A stretch of DNA of 64,000 nt, taken from assembly GCA_001600095.1 (NCBI GenBank), contig BCIX01000005.1, positions 6,523 through 70,522 on the forward strand. Reading direction: 5' to 3'. Both the position numbers and the translations under genes were made by a program. This stretch comes from Bullera alba. Taxonomy: Eukaryota; Basidiomycota; Tremellomycetes; Tremellales; Bulleraceae. The notes below the pieces were generated by a model. That model made no database searches. It saw only the letters and a program-made list of their open reading frames with translations, and was not told where the DNA came from. This document shows positions 21,684 through 31,898 of this stretch, piece by piece (the stretch's first letter is position 1; every line of letters begins with the position of its first letter).

Positions 21684-22711
21684 ATGGCACCTATCGCAAT
21701 CCACAGCGCCGAGCCGGTAGCTCCAGCTAGCAAGACGATCACCACCAAGGCCAGCTTCCACCAAGATGTCCGAGAACTCGCAGAGAACCCCCTGCATCGA
21801 ACATGGCGCGGTAACGCCGAGGGTACATTACGAATCGACTCTTATCCCAGTTTCATGAACGCCACAACAGAGGAGGATCTGCTGAAGAAGCGTCAATGGG
21901 TGAAGGAGCACCTGGCGATCGCCTTTCGATTCTGGGGAAACCTGGGCTATGGCGAGGGCATCAGTGGCCATATCACTGTTCGAGTGAGTTAGCATGTCAC
22001 CGAGTAATGATCCTTCTGATGTCTCATAGGACCCTATTCTCCGTGATCACTTCTGGATGAACCCCTTCGGCGTCCACTTCAAGAGCATGACCGTATCGAA
22101 GCTGGTCTTGGTAACGCCCGAAGGTTACGTTCACAAACTCGGCGCACAACTGCCCATCAACGTGAGTGTTCCGCTAGTCTTGTACGAAGTCTGCTTACCG
22201 TTGTCAGATGGCTGGTTTCTACATCCACTCAGCTATCCACCACGCTCGTCCCGAAGTCGAGGCCGCCGGTCATTGCCACTCCCTCCACGGCAAAGCCTGG
22301 TCTTCTTTCGGTCGACCCGTCGAGATCACTACTCAAGACTCTTGCCTGTTCTACGACAATCAAGCGGTTTATCACAACTTTGGTGGTATCGTCCTCGCCG
22401 CAGAGGAAGGTGCCAATATCGCTCGCGCTCTAGGTCCCAAGAACAAGTGCTGTATCCTCCAGAACCACGGTCTTCTCACACTGGGAGCAACGGTCGACGA
22501 GGCGGCATACCTCTTCTCAGCACTGGACAAGCAATGTAAGGTTCAGCTCATGATCGAAGCGGCGGCAGCGAATGGTATTCCAAAGACTGTCATCGATGAC
22601 GAAGACGCCAAGTTTACCGCTGCGACGATTCAGTATCATGAGAATGTCTACTACAACCTTCACCCAGAGATCGAACTGATTCGGGAGCGAGAACCCGCTG
22701 TGCTCTCGTAG
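21684..22711 (+). CDS. Class II aldolase/adducin-domain protein
   Basis: About 310 residues in three exons (about 21684-21983, 22030-22160, 22207-22711). The ATG at 21684 (MAPIAIHSAEPVAPASK) is the first in frame; upstream in-frame codons give only a GTG. The class II aldolase fold is shown by GYGEGISGHITVRDP, the zinc-ligand pair in GHCHSLHGKAWS and the third His in ILQNHGLLTLGATVDEA. Relatives cleave or epimerise small sugar phosphates, decarboxylate or are uncharacterised; many fungi carry this paralogue without known function. It shares a divergent promoter with the NCS1 permease, so a downstream or accessory step in the hydantoin route is plausible but unproven. Confidence 0.88.
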
Positions 22712-23127
22712 AGTCGTGATTTGGTCTAGGGATTCAGTAGATGTGTCTGGAGCTACAGTCTGTAAGAGTACATCATGCATTCACATACGTTTCGGCCATG
22801 ACCATGTCAGTCAGCTCATCGTCTATCGCCTGAAGAGTTGTCGTTGGCAACGTTGATGACGAAGTAAGACCCTTTCCGCGTCGAGTGCTACGATCCTATT
22901 GTCCCAGCTGGTCTATAGTGCGGAAGAGGGGTCGTCACCAACATGATTGTTTGACTTACGACTTGGCGTACAATGGGGATCACGAGTAGGACATCGAGTC
23001 GCCATTGTTCAGGCAGAGCTTGATCCTTTCATCACGACCTCCTTTCAGTCATCAGTCGGCAAGCCATATTTGTCTTGTCGTTGTACTCACAGATCTCTGA
23101 GACGCCTTCGCATGTTGGCCATACACC
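22712..23127. other. Intergenic
   Basis: 3' region of the aldolase gene and promoter of the next plus-strand gene. Nothing else recognised. Confidence 0.5.
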
Positions 23128-23970
23128 ATGACTTTCCTCAAGACGCTGTTCAAGAAACGTCAGCATCAAGCTGGTCCCTTACCTCCCGAGATCCAATTTG
23201 ACACCTCCTCAACTCACGATGATGCTGAGATTGCTGCTATACTCAAACGAGTCCTCTCCTCAGATGCCAGTCCCGGAGATGTTAGAAGGCTAAAGAACGT
23301 CATCTCAGAGCTTGAAGCTGGGAGCTCAGCTCCAGCGTCCTCCTCGAACATCACACCGTTCACGTTTACTTCAAGGTCATCAGTGGCTACTCCGTCAATA
23401 ACACCAGTACTCACTCCATCGATCACACCGAACCTATCCCCTGCAGTGACCCCATCTCCCTCTCCTACGGCTTCTTCTCGTTCGAGCGATCCAGACTTTC
23501 TTACTATCCGGGATACCTCCGACCTTCAAGCTCGATTCGGTACTGGCACTATGCCTACCCCATCGGCAGTAACGCCTTCAATGACTCCCTCGAGACAGCC
23601 TTCAGCGGCGGCTACCCCCAGAAGCCCATCAGTGGCCTCGGACACCTCTGAGCCCGAGATATGGGAGTACAAGGGCAATTTACTCACTCGATCTGCTTTA
23701 TCCCTTGTTATGCGACAAGAGAGGTTGGCGATGGCGGATAGCTCGGGCCAGTACGCCGGCGAAGTCAATTGGGATGATCTGAGGAATGCTTGGATACCGA
23801 AATGGGCGGAGAAGATCAAGCCGGAAGATCTGGCCGAGGGTGAACTCCCATCTACGAACCCTGCGGATCTGAAGGTGAAGAGAAAAGATGCGTGGGGGAA
23901 TGCCATCGGATGGAGGGAAGGAAGGATGTTCTACCAGGAAGAACCGAAGTGGGAGGTGCCTGATGATTGA
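23128..23970 (+). CDS. Unrecognised 280-residue Ser/Thr/Pro-rich protein
   Basis: Intronless ORF starting MTFLKTLFKKRQHQAG. A short basic N-terminus and a small charged region (DDAEIAAILKRVLSSD) are followed by a long Ser/Thr/Pro low-complexity section with repeated TPSITP/TPSMTP motifs at about residues 85-165. The C-terminal third is structured and Trp-rich: EIWEYKGNLLTRSALSLVMR, VNWDDLRNAWIPKWAEKIKP and KDAWGNAIGWREGRMFYQEE. No signal peptide or membrane helix is seen. The conserved-looking C-terminus makes it very likely a real protein. I do not recognise the family. Confidence 0.72.
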   Translation: MTFLKTLFKKRQHQAGPLPPEIQFDTSSTHDDAEIAAILKRVLSSDASPGDVRRLKNVISELEAGSSAPASSSNITPFTFTSRSSVATPSITPVLTPSITPNLSPAVTPSPSPTASSRSSDPDFLTIRDTSDLQARFGTGTMPTPSAVTPSMTPSRQPSAAATPRSPSVASDTSEPEIWEYKGNLLTRSALSLVMRQERLAMADSSGQYAGEVNWDDLRNAWIPKWAEKIKPEDLAEGELPSTNPADLKVKRKDAWGNAIGWREGRMFYQEEPKWEVPDD

Positions 23971-25894
23971 GTCTGTAGTCACGGAACGAGAGACGGCTGG
24001 ATGAATGTCGAGAGGAGTACTTTGCGGAGTAGGCGAGTGTACGGTCCGTGGCAGATGTATAAGTCCTTCTGATCGACTCTCTCATGAATCGGCCGACGCT
24101 ATCTGACCTTAGCTCATGAAGTCAAGAAGTCTATTCAGTCATCCCTTCAGGAGGGAACCGAACAGCTCGGACTGACGAAAGAGTTGGTGAAGCGGATAGA
24201 GGGCAGTTTGTTGCATGTGAGAGAAATGTATCGAGAGCAGTACCGATGGTGATGAAGGTAGAGGTGAACGGCGGTCGACATCTATCGTAAGCAGTATTCC
24301 TATAATTATCCATCCCATGACATTGGCGGCTACCTCGACAGCGACTGAGTCTTTGCTATCGCGACATCGTAAGCTTGACCTTCATACTCTGCGAGTACCA
24401 GTCCTCTGCTGTCCACTAGCATGCTTACTGCGATCAGTCTGACATCATGAGGGACGCGTGAATAGCGGCGGAAGACCCTCGCTCCCACTTCTTGGCGACG
24501 TCCACGTCGCTTGAGCCTGCGTGAGTCTATCCGCCTGACAGCTATTTCCTAGGTGTATCGCCCCCTTCCGTCGACGTATCTGGCCAAGCAGTAAGCAATC
24601 GAGTCTTGGGTGGAGCGTCATGTGCCTTCTTGAGTTGGGAGACGTAGACTGTCGGTTTGTCGGGCGGATTCGCTCGTGTCGAGTCAAACTCGTCGACAGA
24701 GATGAGGGAGCGTCGAATTGCTGGCTCCTTGCCGCTCAGCGTCGAATCGTCATGACAAAGTCCATTGCTGCTATTCTCCAGTACTCGATCTTGTCGCGCA
24801 TAGGCTCTCGGAGATCCTTCGAGGTATAGAGATAGGGTGTGAACTGGTGTGAAGCTTCAGTCGCAATCGAGGACTTGACGGATCTCGTTCCGCTAATTGC
24901 GCTGAGGGTGATCCGACCTCGCCCTCGTCTAATGTCCATCTGCGGGAGCTTTGGTAGGTCGTCGTTCGAGTTATTACGACACGGTTGTCGGCTCGGCGAC
25001 TGCGTAGCTATTTCTTGACCCGGTTGAGGCTGGAGAGAGACTCCGATCAGCTCTGCGCCGTAATTGTAATGCAGCCTTGAGGATGGCATGTGTGCTGCTC
25101 CGGCGCGCTATATTGCAGCAAGTGTATCTTCTTGGCCGGCGGCAGGGTCTGCACTGCTGGTCTGCAGAATCAAGTCAGGTCGAGACAGGTCGACTGGGCC
25201 CGGGAGTGAGGGCGAGGATTCCCTGCCTCATACCGAAGGCGTATCGGTAGGTAGCGGTCCCGCGGAAGTACTTACTTGTACTGTTTATGATCGGGAATTC
25301 GCAAGCTCGAACGAGATGATTGAGTTGCCGTATCTTTCGGCCCTCCCTCAGCCTCCCTCTCCCTCTCCCCCATGCAGCAAGGCGCAAAGAAGCATACTCT
25401 ATCTAGCATACTTCATCAACATGACCTGAGCCACCGGCACAGGCGCAACCAGGCGCAACCACTGAGGCGTCCGGATCCGAGCGATGCCGTGGCTCGATCT
25501 CGCGACCTTCCCCCTTGTGCCCCGCTTTTCCGGAATCCGGTGTCCCATGCGGCCCCGCGTATTTTTGTAACCGGTGGCTTGTCCAGATCTGGCGATTCCT
25601 CTCTCTGCATGCTCAGTCCTAGCTTGACCCGCTCTTGAGGCAGTTTCAATTCAGATCGACGAGGTTCCGTAAAGAAGTGGACTGGCAGAGGGTCTGTGCA
25701 CGAGAGCATCCGACGGCCAGGTTGCATTCAGCCCAAACCGGTCCTCTTGGATACCCGGTTTCGAAGAGAGCGAGACGACTATATTTAACGCGACGTGTGC
25801 TTACCATCTCCCTGTTACTCATCAACCAGATACACAACCCAGTTAGTCACTGCCAACACTACACCAACGATATAGGATATACAACCGTCTCAAC
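23971..25894. other. 1.9-kb stretch without a confident gene
   Basis: The largest gap in the window. A minus-strand open frame at 24736-25089 (117 codons, MPSSRLHYNYGAEL) could be a small gene but has no family features or splice support. The right end is a pyrimidine-rich promoter for the membrane protein gene. Confidence 0.4.
25780..25787 (+). promoter_or_regulatory. TATA-like element of the four-TM gene
   Basis: TATATTTA 115 nt before the ATG at 25895. Confidence 0.35.
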
Positions 25895-26716
25895 ATGCCT
25901 CGATTCGGAGTTGACAGCTTGGCCTTTCTCCTTTCCACGATTACCGGAACGCTGGTGCTCGCCGCTTGCTCGAACGCCCTGAGGATCCGAAACCACGATG
26001 TGGGCACTCAGTCGCGTGCCGCAGCGGCCAGAGGAAGTGAGTCACACTAGCTGAGATCTTTGCTGACCTGCAGTCAAACTCATCTTGAACACCGATACAC
26101 TCACCAACCCTGGATGGGCGTTGTCCGTGGGAGGCGGAGGCATTGCTGTGAGTGGCGACTGGTCTTCCATTGCTGACGAAATCAGGTCTCTTCCCTACTC
26201 ATCCTGCTGCACTCGATGCATCTCCAGCCACCTACCAAGTTCGCCATGAAGGTGCTCTTCCTCAGCCCCGTGTTCCTCGCTCTCAACACGCTGCTCTTGA
26301 CTGCAGCTGCCATCCCGGTGGCTTACTACGGCAAGAACGGCACCACCACGGCAGAGGCCTACATCGGTGGCGCTAGACTTCCAGACTCGATCGTCAGGTC
26401 TCAAGCCGAGGCTTCGGGCATCTCTCTCGACTTGTGAGTCGCCTACGAGTGAATACAGCTGACGATCAGCTGGCAACACGGATATGTCAAGTTCATGGTC
26501 ATTTGCGGCATCGTCTGCATCCCCTTCGCCTTTGTCGTGAGTCTTGCTCTTCGTGACATTGGCTGACGTCAGACCACGTACTTCTCCTACAAGATCTGGA
26601 GGAACGAGCGACACGGCAACAACGTCGTTCAGCAGCATCAGGCACCAGGTCATCTCTCCAACGAGTCTGGTGACTTCAACGAGAAGAACGCTAGCGAGGT
26701 TCAGCACATTGCATAA
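25895..26716 (+). CDS. Four-TM membrane protein, unknown function
   Basis: About 220 residues in four or five exons, starting MPRFGVDSLAFLLSTITGTL. Four hydrophobic helices are visible: SLAFLLSTITGTLVLAACSN, WALSVGGGGIAVSSLLILLH, VLFLSPVFLALNTLLLTAAA and FMVICGIVCIPFAFVTTYFS. A longer loop between helices 3 and 4 carries an N-glycosylation site (NGTT). The C-terminal tail is hydrophilic (SNESGDFNEKNASEVQHIA). The layout resembles small fungal tetraspan or claudin-like proteins of the plasma membrane, but I see no diagnostic motif and assign no function. Introns have normal GTGAGT/CTGAC signals, supporting a real gene. Confidence 0.75.
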
Positions 26717-27731
26717 AGCATCAAGCACGGTCCAGCTAGCAGAGCTTGTATAATCAGCGCATGAATTGGTATCTTGTGTTCAGCGAGCCATCGTCCCAGT
26801 GGTTACAGTCAGTGGGCTCGAAAGCGGTCCGAGAGGTTCGACCGGGAAGATGAGCGTTAACGTGACAAATCCAAGATCAAGGGATGTGGAGGCTCGAGTT
26901 GTTGGATCTGGTGGGACCTCTGTAAGTACTTCACCACTCTGAGAGCCTTTTTTGTGAATCTATAAATCCCCAGCTCCATGAACCTCTGTGATCGCGAGTG
27001 AAGATTGCTTGACTTGGAGATCCTATCGTTGAAGCTGTGGTTTGCAGATGTAAGCGCCTACCGATGATCTATTGAGCTCCTGTATTCGCATGCATTTGGA
27101 GATAGGGGATGGTCGTCCTCCCTATGAGGTCATCATCATGGCTGCAGCTCCTATACTCTACACTGTCGATCGTTGTTCGCGAGGCGTAGTCTGGCGAAGC
27201 CTACGGCTCGCTGCCGATGTTACCAGCTGCTTCGTTTCTCCCCAACGAGCAGATCATAAGTGGACCAGTTTGCTGTGAGTCCATTCGCTGCTGTGCAGGT
27301 TGTAGGTAGTTGTGCTGAAGTCAGTGAGTATGTGCCTTTCAGGGCTAGTTCTGACCTATAGTACCTGGCCCTACACCCATAACAGTTTGAGCTCGATAGC
27401 TGCTATGTAGCAAGGAGCATCAGGAGGAGGAGTCGAAAATTGCCGAGGCTCGAATATCCCTTTTCACCGCGAGTCGCATCATCGCCGGCTCTTGAACGTC
27501 ATCTTCGAGATGAGCCTGGTCTGTAGGTCGTTATACAGCCTGGAAGCTTCGCGAGACACATGCCCAGATGCTGGATGTTGTTGAAAGCTAGACCTGTCTT
27601 CACTCCTGCGACCAAAGCTCCGCTCGGCTTCCTTATCTCGGCGCCCTCGGCCTCGGAATCCGACCGGAACAACGCGTCCGCCCATGTCCTGAACTCGCCC
27701 ACTATGGCATCTTGTCAGTCTACATCACACA
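26717..27731. other. Intergenic, about 1 kb
   Basis: Lies between the membrane protein and the SDR. Minus-strand open frames near 27479-27702 lack an ATG in the better-looking frame. No gene called. Confidence 0.4.
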
Positions 27732-28681
27732 ATGACCTCCCTCCAGGACAAAGTATGCGTGGTGACAGGGGCAGCAGGAAGTAAGTAAGAGCATGAAGTG
27801 CACTGCTGACTTCAGATATCGGTAGAGCGGTAGTCGCTAGATTGCTCGAGGCAGGAGCCGTGGTCTTAGCGGTAGACATTGCAAAGCCGGATTTGAAAGG
27901 GGCAGATGGGTTTGCATGTGATTTGGGGGATAGAAACTCGATACACGAGTTTGCTAACGAGGTCAAGAAGAAGTGAGCAGAGTGTGTGAGGGTATGAGCA
28001 TCGCTGATGATTAGCGTAGGTATGGCTCGATTTACTGCTTGGTGAACAATGGCGCCCTAGGTGGATCAAGAGTACCTATTCATGAGAAGACATATGAGGA
28101 GTACAATTCCGTCATGGATGTCAAGTGCGTACTATGGTTGAAATATGATGCTGATATACATATAGTGTTCGAGGCTCCTATCTACTGATACAAGAGTTCA
28201 TCCGGATACACCTCGATACCAAGTCTCAAGCGCTGGTCATCCTCAACATAACATCCCTGGTTTCTACCCGACCCGCAGAGCTGGCAAGCATCTACTCGAT
28301 GTCCAAGGCAGCTTTGAGAAGTCTGACACAGAGCGTCGCCAAGGAGTATGGAAGGCAAGGAGTCCGTTGTGTAGCTATAGCTCCGGTGAGTGTCGATATC
28401 GAGGCCGTCGCTGACTCTCGAAGGGGTTCATGGAGATTCCGAACATCCAAGGATTCGACCAAGAGGTGAGTGAGCTGGAGTGATCGCGCTGACGATAGAC
28501 CTTTGCCCAGCGCATAAGCGAGGTGCCATTGGGCCGTGGAGGAAAAGTGGAGGAGATAGGCCATATGGTTGCGTGGTTGGCGAGCAGCGAGGCGGCTTAT
28601 GTGAACGGGACAGAGGTCGTCAGTGAGTCGCAAACGATTGGGTCGAGCTGATGGGTAGTCGACGGTGGCCTTCTGGCGTAG
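27732..28681 (+). CDS. Short-chain dehydrogenase/reductase
   Basis: Classical SDR of about 240 residues with five or so short introns, start MTSLQDKVCVVTGAAGNIG. The NAD(P)-binding TGxxGxxG region (VTGAAGNIGRAV), the NNGALGG stretch replacing NNAG, the catalytic Ser region NITSLVS, the YSMSKAALRS Tyr/Lys motif and the C-terminal VDGGLLA are all present. An acidic Asp at the end of strand 2 (VVLAVDIAKP) suggests NAD rather than NADP. The substrate is unknown. Its neighbours (rhodanese and unknowns) do not indicate a pathway. Confidence 0.9.
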
Positions 28682-28778
28682 TTGAGATGTCGAGTTCAGG
28701 CCGTGACAGAGTGGTCGCGATGGAACAGAAGATGACGATGTGATGAGATTGATTTCCTCCAGTCGATGTCGAGATGGT

Positions 28779-29293
28779 CTAAGCCTTTGCCTGACTTCCC
28801 CCGCCTATGCTCGTGCGGTCCTGCGTCGGACTCTGTGGCCCTGTCGGTAGTCCATCCTCTTTCCAACCTCTATATCCCCTTTCCAAGTTCTTAGCGCGTA
28901 CTCCCAGCGAGTTCAAAGTGTGGACTGCAAGAGCAGAGGCATACCCCTCATTACACATCTGAATTCAGCGTGGGAATCGCCGAGCACTCACTATGACCGG
29001 AGCAAATGTGTCCTTCTTGGCCTCGTATATGCAGTGGGGCGAGGTTCGGTCCAGTCGCCACTCGAGCACATTCCTGAGCTGTCAGTGCCAGTCTGCATCT
29101 TCGGTCAGACCTCGGCTCACCTATCGACGATGAGAGAACCCGGTATGCAACCCTCGGCATTTCGATTCAGCGATGGCCGGATATCGATAATCACGGTCCC
29201 ATCGTTCTGAGCGAGCTTTTCGTGGACCTGCTCCGGGGTGAGCTTGTCGATACTGTTCCTCCTGTCCTCTAGGTACTTGTCTATCCTGCTCAT
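28779..29293 (-). CDS. Small rhodanese-domain protein
   Basis: 144 residues in three exons; the introns are 47 and 33 nt, the second among the shortest here. Start MSRIDKYLEDRRNSIDKLTP. The single rhodanese domain includes VIIDIRPSLNRNAEGCIPGS, RNVLEWRLDRTSPH and the active-site loop MCNEGYASALA, whose Cys begins the six-residue loop. The C-terminus LGVRAKNLERGYRGWKEDGL matches the last rhodanese helix and strand region. It would transfer sulfane sulfur to a thiophilic acceptor; the physiological acceptor is unknown. It lies 61 bp upstream of and divergent from regulator 2, so they may share a promoter. Confidence 0.85.
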
Positions 29294-29354
29294 GTTGCCG
29301 CGTTATCCACCACAAGTGATATTCCAAGATATCATCGCTTGAGAAGGCATCGTC

Positions 29355-31804
29355 ATGGACGAGCTCGACTGGTTGCTGAATTTTGATTCCGCTCGGCGTT
29401 CGGAGTTGACCAATCCTGGCCCAGATCTTACTCGTCAAACAGCATCAACGGCGACAACAACAGCGGCAGCGACTACAGGGACAGCAGCGGCCCCAGCGAG
29501 AGCAATGTCGGAGCACGATGTGAAGTATGGGTCATCAGGAGTACAGCTACCGGACTCGGCGGGATCGAAACGACTGGCAAAGGCGTGTTCGAGATGTCGA
29601 CAGCAAAAAGTCGCCTGCAAAGCCGGGTCTGATGGAGACTACCCGTGTTCTCGGTGTGAGGATGTAGGGTGAGTGAGGCTGCTTTTGATCGAGCTGATTT
29701 GTAGTGTGCAATGTGTATTACTAGAACGACAAAGACCTACGCCTCCGATATCGCTGGCAGAGTGAGTACCAGCGTAAAGACGACGCTGACCCGCAGACGA
29801 ATGACTCGCCAAGAGGATCTCACTACGACGCTCGATGAACGGGTCAAGCGGCTGGAGGAGGCAGCTTTCCGAGCACAAATGGCCTCGAGCTCGATGCAGA
29901 CCTGGGCACCACCAGAGGAAACATATCAGTCTGTGCCAGCACCAGCGCCATCCAAACACAATACTTCACCTTTCCCAGCTTCGTTATCGACTTCAATGGT
30001 GGACGCCAATGTTGCACAGGTGGCGATCCAGGAATTGGAGCATGGGGAGGAGATCAGCAACCTGGGCCCAGATGCGAGAATGTTGACACTGTCACGGACA
30101 GCAGAGGTCACGTCGCCGAATCAAAGCGGATCGAAGAAGCGGAAAAGGGGGAATCTAAAAGCGCTGTGCAAGATCGCTTTTGCAACGTGAGTCGACCATC
30201 TGGAATCAGTGCTGATCGGGTAGATTCTGCGTACGATGTCTACCGATGATATACTTTTTCGACCCTGCCGATCCGACTTTCACCGACGAAATCATCAGCG
30301 AAAGATCGCAGTTTCTGTACTGGGTGGTGGTGGCGGTTGGGTCGCGGGAGACGGAAGATCTGTTGGAGGTGTATGAAGTGGCGTGTAACCACACAATACG
30401 GCTGTTCAGGGAAACGCTGGGTGGACCATTTGGGGGTTATTGGGATCTCTGTGGAGCGCTAGTGTACAACAAGTGGCTATCGGCAATATGTCCAATAGGT
30501 GAGTTGCTGTTTAACCCGCTGTCGCTGACTCCAGGTCATATCGTCGATCTCGGCTACATGATGGGTTTACACCGAGTCTACGACAACATACCAGTGAAAT
30601 CACATCCGTCCGAGGACGACGTGAAGTACATCCGACTTTGGCTCACTATTACGATACAAGACTACTTGTGAGTTATGCAGATACTGAATTCCGCTAATCT
30701 TCTAGCTACTCGATATCCAGCGGTTGTCCCCCTCATTACCCTCACCGCAACTCGACGTTTACGCAGGCGAAATGGCTGTTATCGCTTCGCAATACTCTTC
30801 CCAATGACAAACGGCTACTCGCTACATACGAGTATCAAGAGATAGCACGTGAGTTGATAGCGCGAGGGGCAGAGCTGATGGCAGAATCAATCCAGGACTC
30901 GTATATGCGGGACAGCAGTGCGAAGAATTGGGAGCAGGAGATTCAGGAGAGGCTCGAAGCGACAGAGGGGTGGTTCAAGCGTTGGGAGGCCATCAGCCGT
31001 GAGTATAGATTGTTCACCGATTGGATTCTAAGCAGTACCGGGGACTAACGACATGCAGAGTCATTCTCGGATGAAGCTGAGACCTTTTCCATGCTCACGT
31101 CGATCAAAGTCAACTATCACGCAGCGAAGCTTGGTATAACCAGCGTGGGCCTGCAAGGTCTGCGGACGGCTCAAGACGTTACTCCGGAGAAACTCAAATA
31201 TATCCAGATGTCAGGTGAGTCCAACTCATAAAGCTGTACTGACCCCCCAGTGTCCACGGCTAGAGCAGCATGTAGACTTTGCGCGGACGAGTTTCAGCCT
31301 CCAGCTGTACAATACGTTGCCGAGTGAGTGAGACCTCCAGTCCTCGTGCTGATGCTCAGGGCTACCATTTTCTCGTTCCTGTCCGCCGCGGTCTTCCTGC
31401 TCAAGGTCGTTCGCCTACTGCCAACACTGGGCCAAACGATCCCCATTCTCTCGGAAGTCGGCTCAGTAGCCGATGTCCTGGATTCACTACACTCAAGACG
31501 TCACGGTCAATTCCTTCGACAAATGCTCGACCATCTCGCAGCGGGGTTACACACTCGTCCTGCAACTAGACTCCCGAGTCCGGACTCAAAGGGCGATACC
31601 TCGATGTTCGGCTTTGACAACGATCCAGCTGGTGTGCCGGATTTTGACCGCCTTACCGCGTCGATCATGGAGTGGGAGAGATCACTGGACGTGGATCACA
31701 TTCAGGCTTGGATGACGATCCCGGAGAATGAGGCTGGCGAGGATGGCAATATGAGTCAGGCTCTCGACCCGTTCAACTTCTCAGTCCCGTTCAATGGATT
31801 CTAG
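29355..31804 (+). CDS. Zn2Cys6 transcription factor 2
   Basis: Fungal regulator of roughly 690 residues with about nine short introns, start MDELDWLLNFDSARR. An Ala/Thr-rich segment precedes the binuclear cluster CSRCRQQKVAC...YPCSRCEDVGVQC, whose last Cys is encoded after the first intron. A coiled-coil-like LDERVKRLEEAAFRAQM follows, suggesting dimer binding. The middle homology region begins around YFFDPADPTFTDEIISERSQ and includes the HIVDLGYMMGLHRVY stretch. It converges on the amino-acid oxidase gene (94 bp between stops), whose divergent partner is the RidA gene. Control of that pair is plausible from position only. Confidence 0.87.
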
Positions 31805-31898
31805 ACGTCACTATCAGGTTGTTCTGTCGCGTTGTCACTCATAGGGAACCCTTGTATGCATTATAATATGGAGAGGCTTCTAAACTTTGCCCTTTTAT

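Noticed and set aside
27479..27702. Two overlapping minus-strand frames upstream of the SDR
   Set aside because: The better-looking frame begins with GTG directly after an in-frame stop; no splice site rescues it.
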